A DNA stretch of 28,670 bases from an uncultured Hungatella sp. Lineage in GTDB: Bacteria > Bacillota > Clostridia > Lachnospirales > Lachnospiraceae. Below are positions 23,468 through 28,670 of the stretch, one piece after another; within the stretch, counting starts at the first letter, position 1; every line of letters begins with the position of its first letter. Where the stretch lies: NCBI GenBank assembly GCA_910588505.1, contig CAJUPQ010000042.1, forward strand, positions 1 to 28,670, written 5' to 3'. Both the position numbers and the translations under genes were made by a program. A model generated the notes under the pieces. That model did no database searches. It saw only the letters and a program-made list of their open reading frames with translations, and was not told the DNA's origin.

Positions 23468-23566
23468 CAAGCAGGGAACCTGCTTGGGTACGGCCTGCGC
23501 TCCGCCTTAGGGACATGTTTCATCTGCGCGGGAGTAGGGAAGAGCCATCTTCCCCTACTCCCGCGC
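23468..23566. repeat. Two strong hairpins between the chemoreceptor gene and trpB
   Basis: CAAGCAGG/CCTGCTTG has a 3-nt loop (23468-23486). A 14-bp perfect stem, GCGCGGGAGTAGGG (23526-23539) with its complement (23553-23566), continues inward through AAGA/TCTT with one bulged C. Neither is followed by a T-run, so they are not ordinary terminators. Confidence 0.55.
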
Positions 23567-23615
23567 CGTGTACCTGTCAGCGCATGCCGGCATATTTGTC
23601 CTGGGTACATGTGTA

Positions 23616-23656
23616 CATAAAAAGAGACGGTGATAAACTCACCGTCTCTTTTTATG
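23616..23656. terminator. Bidirectional terminator
   Basis: An 18-bp perfect stem (23616-23633 with 23639-23656) around the loop TAAAC has T5 on both strands. It serves the chemoreceptor gene on the plus strand and the pyr-trpB run on the minus strand. Confidence 0.9.
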
Positions 23657-23665
23657 CCTGTCTCT

Positions 23666-25036
23666 TTACCGCACCTCTGGCAGGGAGGCAAAGGACTTTG
23701 CAAGCTCTTCGTCTGTGGGAATATAATCCGTCATTTCACCGTCATTGAACTTCTGGTAAGCCACCATATCAAAGTATCCAGTGCCTGTAAGGCCGAACAC
23801 GATGTTCTTTGACTCGCCTGTCTCCCGGCACTTAAGCGCCTCGTCGATGGCCACCCGGATGGCGTGGCTGCTCTCCGGCGCGGGAAGGATCCCCTCCACC
23901 TTGGCAAACATCTGAGCCGCCTCAAATACCTGAGTCTGCTCCACGCTCCTGGCCTTCAGATACCCCTGATCGTACAGCTCGGACACTGTGGAACTCATGC
24001 CGTGATACCGAAGTCCCCCCGCATGGCTGGCCGACGGGATAAACCCGCTTCCCAACGTATACATCTTGGCAAGAGGACACACCTTTCCCGTGTCGCAGTA
24101 GTCGTAGGCGTACACGCCTCTGGTAAGGCTGGGACAGGAGGCCGGCTCCACGGCGATAATCTCATACTCCGCCTCTCCTCTCACCATCTGGCCCACAAAG
24201 GGAGAGATAAGCCCGCCCAGGTTGGACCCGCCGCCGGCGCACCCGATGATGGTATCCGCCTTGACGCTGTATTTGTCCAGAGCCGCCTTGGTCTCCAGAC
24301 CGATGATAGACTGGTGCAAAAGCACCTGGTTCAGCACAGAGCCGAGAACATAGCGGTATCCCTCCCGGCCCATAGCCGCCTCCACCGCCTCGGAGATAGC
24401 ACAGCCAAGACTTCCCGTAGTTCCGGGAAACTCCTGGTTGATCCTCCGCCCAACCTCTGTCTCCATGGACGGGGACGGCGTCACCTTTGCCCCGTAGGTC
24501 CGCATCACCTCCCGGCGGAAGGGCTTCTGCTCGTAGGAGCACTTTACCATATAGACCTGGCAGTCCAGCTCCAGATAAGCGCAGGCCATGGACAGGGCGG
24601 TCCCCCACTGTCCGGCCCCTGTCTCCGTGGTTACGCCCTTAAGCCCTTGAGCCTTGGCGTAGTAGGCCTGGGCGATGGCGGAATTTAACTTGTGGCTGCC
24701 CGAGGTGTTGTTGCCCTCAAACTTGTAGTAGATGTGGGCCGGGGTATCCAGCTTTTTCTCCAGGCAGTAAGCCCTTGTCAGAGGCGAGGGACGGTACATC
24801 TTGTAAAAATTCCGGATGTCGTCAGGTATGTCAAAATAGGGAGTCACCTCATCCAGCTCCTGCTTTGCCAGTTCTCTGCAGAAAATACCGGACAACTCCT
24901 CCAACGTAATGGGCTTTAATGTCTGTGGATTCAAAATAGGTGCAGGCTTCTTCTTCATGTCAGCCCGGACATTATACCACTGCCTGGGCATCTCCTGCTC
25001 TTCCAGATAAATTTTGTAAGGGATCTCCTGTTTCAT
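23666..25036 (-). CDS. trpB: Tryptophan synthase beta-like protein, TrpB2 type
   Basis: About 456 aa, longer than standard TrpB (about 400), with the TrpB2 N-terminal extension (IPYKIYLEEQEMPRQWYN). The PLP lysine is in EGNNTSGSHKLNSA (about K116); RPSPLTRA, GAGQWGTALS and the phosphate-binding CAGGGSNLGG are also present. It should condense indole and serine to tryptophan. TrpB2 proteins usually act without TrpA, and no trpA or other trp gene is adjacent, so this is probably an indole-salvage enzyme. The ATG at 25034-25036 has GGAAAGGAAG upstream; an earlier frame start at 25078 would overlap the upstream gene. It ends the pyrF-pyrK-pyrD-phosphoesterase run. Confidence 0.92.
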   Translation of the reverse strand: MKQEIPYKIYLEEQEMPRQWYNVRADMKKKPAPILNPQTLKPITLEELSGIFCRELAKQELDEVTPYFDIPDDIRNFYKMYRPSPLTRAYCLEKKLDTPAHIYYKFEGNNTSGSHKLNSAIAQAYYAKAQGLKGVTTETGAGQWGTALSMACAYLELDCQVYMVKCSYEQKPFRREVMRTYGAKVTPSPSMETEVGRRINQEFPGTTGSLGCAISEAVEAAMGREGYRYVLGSVLNQVLLHQSIIGLETKAALDKYSVKADTIIGCAGGGSNLGGLISPFVGQMVRGEAEYEIIAVEPASCPSLTRGVYAYDYCDTGKVCPLAKMYTLGSGFIPSASHAGGLRYHGMSSTVSELYDQGYLKARSVEQTQVFEAAQMFAKVEGILPAPESSHAIRVAIDEALKCRETGESKNIVFGLTGTGYFDMVAYQKFNDGEMTDYIPTDEELAKSFASLPEVR

Positions 25037-25061
25037 GTCGTATTCTTCCTTTCCATATCTC

Positions 25062-25862
25062 TCAACGTTTTTCTTCACCCGCCTTCAGTGTGACGGCCAC
25101 CAACTCCGCCGGGTTCATGACCCGGAACAAAAAATGATTCCCCAATCCCCGGCTCACCACCATCTGACGCCCCTCTTCCTCAAAATGGCCCCCGTCATAC
25201 TTGGGAAACAGCGTCAGATCCGGAGACAGCAGGCCCCCAACCCCGGGGATCCTGATGATGCCACCGTGGATGTGGCCTGCCAGAGTAAGGTCAGCCCCCC
25301 AGTCCCTGTAAGAGGGAAAATACAGGGGATTGTGGCACAGAAGGATGTTGAATGCGTCCTCATCCGCCTCCCCCAGGGCCTGCCTCACATCCTCCGCGGA
25401 AAAGTGAATGTCCTTCACATAGCCGTCCCGCTTAGGATCTTTATAGTAGGGCATGTCCATGACCAGACCATATATTCTCAGAAAAGCCCCTTTTCGGAAA
25501 ATGGTCTGCCGCTGATTCTCCAGAACCATGACCCCAGAGGGCCTTATGCTCTCCCTGAGCCACATCCACTCCGCCGGCGTCATGGCCTGCTCATGATTTC
25601 CCTGGACATAGTACAATGGATACCGCTTCAAGAGCTTGAGACACAGATTCGCGGCCGTAAACACCGAGCCGTCCTTGGTATCGGCCATGTCCCCGGTCAT
25701 GACCACGATATCCGGGTTGATCTCATGGATCTTTTTCTCCAATATACAGTTCTTCTGACCGTACAGCTCCCCGTGAAGGTCTGACAGATGGGCTATGGTA
25801 AACCCGTCAAACTCTGCCGGCACCCGGGGAGAGACTATATTATAACGGACTGTTCGTAACAA
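25062..25862 (-). CDS. Metallophosphoesterase, YkuE/YaeI-like
   Basis: 266 aa. The catalytic set is complete: AHLSDLHGELYG (D28, H30), TGDMAD (D58), QGNHEQAM (N89, H90), CHNPLYF and AGHIHGG. It is about 10% identical by eye to the larger phosphoesterase at 5744-7426 and is not a paralogue of it. YkuE relatives are envelope-associated phosphodiesterases, but there is no clear signal peptide here. The frame starts with TTG at 25860-25862, preceded by AAAGGAAA; no ATG lies near the family N-terminus. It begins 22 nt after the pyrD stop, so it is transcribed with the pyr genes. The substrate is unknown. Confidence 0.85.
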   Translation of the reverse strand: MLRTVRYNIVSPRVPAEFDGFTIAHLSDLHGELYGQKNCILEKKIHEINPDIVVMTGDMADTKDGSVFTAANLCLKLLKRYPLYYVQGNHEQAMTPAEWMWLRESIRPSGVMVLENQRQTIFRKGAFLRIYGLVMDMPYYKDPKRDGYVKDIHFSAEDVRQALGEADEDAFNILLCHNPLYFPSYRDWGADLTLAGHIHGGIIRIPGVGGLLSPDLTLFPKYDGGHFEEEGRQMVVSRGLGNHFLFRVMNPAELVAVTLKAGEEKR

Positions 25863-25884
25863 AAAATTTCCTTTCCGACCAGAG

Positions 25885-26787
25885 CTATCTTACCGCCCCC
25901 ACCAATTCTTTAATATCTTCCACGCCCCAGGCATCCATGTACTTACGGATCCCTTTTTCGATCTTCACCGTGGCGCCCGGGTCGTGGAAATTAGCCGTGC
26001 CTACGGAGACAGCCGCGGCCCCTGCCAGGATAAACTCCAGGGCATCCTCCGCGGTCATGATTCCACCCATGCCGATAATGGGCAGATCTACAGCCTGGGC
26101 CGTCTGGTACACCATCCGCACAGCCACCGGCTTGATGGCAGGGCCTGACAGCCCTCCCGTCTTATTGGCCACCGCAAAGGTTCTTTTCGTTATGTCGATC
26201 TTCATCCCGGTCAGAGTGTTGATCAGAGACAGAGCGTCCGCCCCGCCTGCTTCCGCCGCCCTGGCAGTCTCCGTGATATCTGTCACATTTGGGCTTAACT
26301 TCATGATAACAGGTTGTCTGGCGTGGCGCTTTACCTCCCTGGTAATGGCCTCCACCGCCTTGGGATCCTGACCAAAGGCAATGCCACCCTCCTTTACATT
26401 GGGGCAGGAAATGTTGATCTCCAAAAGGTCCACCGGCTCATCACCCAGCCGCTCCACCACTTCCACATAATCTTCCGTGGTCTTTCCGCACACATTGACC
26501 ACGATCTTTGTGTCAAACTGTTTCAGATAGGGGATATCCCGCTTCACAAACACGTCGATGCCCGGGTTCTGGAGCCCGATGGCATTGATCATGCCTCCGT
26601 ATGTCTCCGCGATCCTTGGAGCCGGGTTGCCGGGCCACGGCACATTAGAGACCCCCTTGGTCACCACCGCTCCCAAAAGATTCAGATCCACAAACTCCCC
26701 GTACTCCTGCCCCGAGCCAAAGGTTCCTGACGCGGTCATCACCGGATTTTTCAGTTCCACTCCCGCAATACTCACCGCAGTCTTCAT
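25885..26787 (-). CDS. pyrD: Dihydroorotate dehydrogenase, catalytic subunit (class 1B)
   Basis: 300 aa TIM-barrel flavoprotein that oxidises dihydroorotate to orotate in pyrimidine synthesis. It shows the FMN-binding ASGTFGSGQEYGE at the N-terminus, NAIGLQNPGID, the active-site cysteine C128 in NISCPNVKEGG (cysteine marks class 1), KLSPNVTDI, INTLTGMKID and GLSGPAIKP. Class 1B enzymes pair with PyrK, which passes electrons to NAD, and pyrK lies directly upstream: the pyrK stop abuts the pyrD start with no gap. Confidence 0.97.
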   Translation of the reverse strand: MKTAVSIAGVELKNPVMTASGTFGSGQEYGEFVDLNLLGAVVTKGVSNVPWPGNPAPRIAETYGGMINAIGLQNPGIDVFVKRDIPYLKQFDTKIVVNVCGKTTEDYVEVVERLGDEPVDLLEINISCPNVKEGGIAFGQDPKAVEAITREVKRHARQPVIMKLSPNVTDITETARAAEAGGADALSLINTLTGMKIDITKRTFAVANKTGGLSGPAIKPVAVRMVYQTAQAVDLPIIGMGGIMTAEDALEFILAGAAAVSVGTANFHDPGATVKIEKGIRKYMDAWGVEDIKELVGAVR

Positions 26788-27555
26788 CTACAGCTCCACC
26801 TCCTCTGCCCGAAATACCGGCCCGTCCTTGCAGACCCGGGCATTGTGGACATTAGAGTGGGGATCCACATCCTTTGTCCTGCAGACGCAGGCCAGACACG
26901 CCCCGATGCCGCAGGCCATCCTCTCCTCCAGGGACAGATAGCACTCCACGGCCTTGTCCCGGGCGTACTGCTTCAGAGCCCGCAGCATAGGAGCAGGCCC
27001 GCAGGCCATGATAATATCAGCCTCCAGCCCATGTTCCTCTATAGCATCCAGCACATTGCCCTTTGTCCCCGCGCTTCCGTCCTCCGTGGCCACAAAGACC
27101 TGGCCATAGGGCCCAAACTCCTGATCCATAAATACCTGATCCCGGTATCCCAGGATGATCTGCTTTTCACATCTCAACCCCTTTGCCAGCTCCAGCATAG
27201 GCGGGATCCCGATGCCCCCTCCGATCAAAAACGCCCTTCTGTGGTCCTCCACATCCGGAAATCCATTGCCCAGAGGCCCCAGAATGGAGATCTCATCCCC
27301 CGCCTTGTAGGCGGAAAATTCCCTGGTTCCCTCTCCCACCACCCGGTAGACCATGCGCAGCTGCCCGGCCCCCGGGTCTGTCTCGCAGATGCTGATAGGC
27401 CTCGGCAGCAGCCTGGAACCGTCTTTTGAGTAGACCGAGATAAACTGTCCCGCCCTGGCCTGGCTGACCTCTCCTGGCTGGATCCACATGGAAAATATGT
27501 CATCCCCAAGCCTCTCCTGGCTTCTCACCACAGCCGTCTTCTTTTCCTTTGCCAT
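26788..27555 (-). CDS. pyrK: Dihydroorotate dehydrogenase electron transfer subunit
   Basis: 255 aa. The ferredoxin-reductase-like fold binds FAD at RPIS (residues 52-55) and NAD near GGGIGIPPM (112-120). The [2Fe-2S] cluster cysteines are C215, C220, C223 and C242 in ERMACGIGACLAC and VCKDGPVF. It links PyrD to NAD+. The ATG has AAGGAG 6 nt upstream. It lies 55 nt after pyrF and directly before pyrD, in the order expected for clostridial pyr clusters. Confidence 0.97.
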   Translation of the reverse strand: MAKEKKTAVVRSQERLGDDIFSMWIQPGEVSQARAGQFISVYSKDGSRLLPRPISICETDPGAGQLRMVYRVVGEGTREFSAYKAGDEISILGPLGNGFPDVEDHRRAFLIGGGIGIPPMLELAKGLRCEKQIILGYRDQVFMDQEFGPYGQVFVATEDGSAGTKGNVLDAIEEHGLEADIIMACGPAPMLRALKQYARDKAVECYLSLEERMACGIGACLACVCRTKDVDPHSNVHNARVCKDGPVFRAEEVEL

Positions 27556-27610
27556 ACCAATCTCCTTGCTCCTTTTTTACGCGCTTCCTGTTTCCAAAAT
27601 CCTGCACAGC

Positions 27611-28528
27611 TCACAGCACCTGATTGATATCCGCCACCATGTCCTCTACCGCCTGTCTGGCAGCCTCGCCGAAATGCTCTGCCCCAAAGGAGGCGTACTT
27701 CTCCTGCTTATATGCCGCGATAATGCCTCTGGAGGAATTTACAATAGCCCCCAGTCCGTCCTCATTAAAGCAGGGCTTCAGATCCTTGGCAGTCCCCCCC
27801 TGAGCGCCATATCCAGGCACCAGGAAATAGGTCTTTGGCATCAGCCTGCGCAGGACGCGGCTCATCTCCGGGTAGGTAGCCCCCACCACTGCCCCCACAT
27901 TGCTGTAATCGCCGTCCATGGAAAGTTCTCCCCACTCCACCACTTTCTCGGCCACCAGCTCATATAGAGGCCTGCCGTCAATAAGCTTATCCTGAAATTC
28001 ACCGCTGGACGGATTGGACGTCTTCACCAGGACAAAAAGCCCCTTATCCTCTTTCTGGCACGCGTCCACAAAAGGTTTCACCCCGTCGGTTCCCAAATAC
28101 GGGTTTACAGTTATAAAGTCAGTGCCAAATCCTGACAGCGTCCTCTCCCCCACCTGGACATGTCCCAGATGCCCGGCTGCGTAGGCGGCGGACGTGGATC
28201 CGATATCGCCCCTCTTCACATCCCCGATGACTACAAGTCCCTTCTCCCGGCAGTAATCCACGGTCCGCTTGTACACCTTAAGCCCCTCGATGCCAAACTG
28301 CTCATACATGGCGATCTGAGGCTTCACCGCCGGAATCAGGTCCCAGGTGTGGTCAATGATCTCCTTATTAAACTGCCACACAGCCTCGGCCGCCCCCTCT
28401 AACGTCTCCCCCCACTCTCCCAGAGCTTTCTTTACAATACACTCCGGAATATAGCTCAACATAGGGTCCAGCCCCACGCACACCGGCGCCTTGGTCTTTT
28501 GGATCTTCTCGATCAACTGACTTATCAT
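27611..28528 (-). CDS. pyrF: Orotidine 5'-phosphate decarboxylase (type 2)
   Basis: About 305 aa, the long PyrF subfamily. It decarboxylates OMP to UMP. The catalytic Lys/Asp motif DVKRGDIGSTSAAYA has its lysine near residue 95; the N-terminal VCVGLDPMLSYIP and C-terminal VPGYGAQGG complete the phosphate-binding site. The start is the ATG at 28526-28528, which follows AAAGGAGG; an upstream in-frame ATG at 28552 has no ribosome binding site. It is the first gene of the pyrF-pyrK-pyrD unit, with a promoter 85-113 bp upstream. Confidence 0.96.
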   Translation of the reverse strand: MISQLIEKIQKTKAPVCVGLDPMLSYIPECIVKKALGEWGETLEGAAEAVWQFNKEIIDHTWDLIPAVKPQIAMYEQFGIEGLKVYKRTVDYCREKGLVVIGDVKRGDIGSTSAAYAAGHLGHVQVGERTLSGFGTDFITVNPYLGTDGVKPFVDACQKEDKGLFVLVKTSNPSSGEFQDKLIDGRPLYELVAEKVVEWGELSMDGDYSNVGAVVGATYPEMSRVLRRLMPKTYFLVPGYGAQGGTAKDLKPCFNEDGLGAIVNSSRGIIAAYKQEKYASFGAEHFGEAARQAVEDMVADINQVL

Positions 28529-28612
28529 GTGTCCTCCTTTGTGCCGATCCATTTTCGCGGATACGGCCTGTTATTATTCTTCCTGAAACCGCTGCAATTT
28601 TACATCCTCTCT

Positions 28613-28641
28613 ATTGTAATAGAAAATGGGGGTGGTGTAAA
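28613..28641 (-). promoter_or_regulatory. Sigma-A promoter of the pyrF-K-D unit
   Basis: On the minus strand TTTACA (28636-28641), a 17-bp spacer and TACAAT (28613-28618). Transcription should start near 28606, giving a leader of about 78 nt with a small hairpin (CCG-ATCC with GGATCGG) just upstream of the ribosome binding site. I see no terminator or clear PyrR-binding loop in the leader. Confidence 0.7.
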
Positions 28642-28670
28642 GTGTTTCTTGCGGTGTATAAATAAGTGTA

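Noticed and set aside
28553..28612. A PyrR-type attenuator before pyrF
   Set aside because: There is no terminator/antiterminator pair and no clear PyrR-binding loop in the short leader.
1..28670. A defence island, prophage or secondary-metabolite cluster
   Set aside because: Apart from the parA remnant, all genes are ordinary metabolic, repair, RNA-modification or membrane genes; no phage, transposase, toxin-antitoxin or synthase genes are seen.

Overview
This looks like a chromosomal segment of a GC-rich Lachnospiraceae bacterium (Clostridium cluster XIVa, Enterocloster-like). The evidence is the style of the housekeeping proteins, strong GGAGG ribosome binding sites, the cmk-ispH-rpsA order, a pyrF-pyrK-pyrD group, a TrpB2-type tryptophan synthase and consensus sigma-A promoters. 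The genus is an inference from protein character, not from a database match. Almost every gene lies on the minus strand; only tcdA and a chemoreceptor gene are on the plus strand.

Layout, left to right. (1) 1-5541: ribosomal protein S1 (cut by the window edge), ispH, cmk, an AT-rich insertion holding a broken parA and a small companion gene, a YhiN-type flavoprotein, and a two-domain polyphosphate:AMP phosphotransferase. (2) 5744-9820: a membrane-anchored metallophosphoesterase, an AT-rich control region with repeated TAACCT boxes, tatD with an altered C-terminus, and rpoD with its own promoter. (3) 9958-14366: lipid kinase, mutY, birA, a small membrane protein and argF; argF has a promoter overlaid by ArgR-like boxes. 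(4) 14462-20163: a small ORF, a patatin phospholipase, a stomatin/NfeD pair with its own promoter and hairpin leader, a TrmH-type RNA methyltransferase and glutamine-dependent nadE. (5) 20164-23447: a divergent control region containing a 227-bp palindromic element, tcdA, a roughly 300-nt structured leader and a methyl-accepting chemotaxis protein. (6) 23448-28670: strong hairpins and a bidirectional terminator, then trpB2, a second metallophosphoesterase, pyrD, pyrK and pyrF, read from a promoter at 28613-28641.

The protein content is mostly ordinary metabolism: isoprenoid, pyrimidine, NAD, arginine and tryptophan synthesis, DNA repair, and tRNA/rRNA modification. No CRISPR array, prophage, intact insertion sequence, tRNA or rRNA was found. 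The unusual signals are in non-coding DNA. The best is the element at 20187-20413, whose two 63-nt arms differ by transitions that all give G-U pairs on the plus strand, which suggests a selected RNA hairpin. Others are the chemoreceptor leader, a family of palindromes at gene 3' ends, the TAACCT array, a terminator lying inside the tatD reading frame, and repeats spaced by about one helical turn ahead of rpoD. All alignments and foldings were done by eye.
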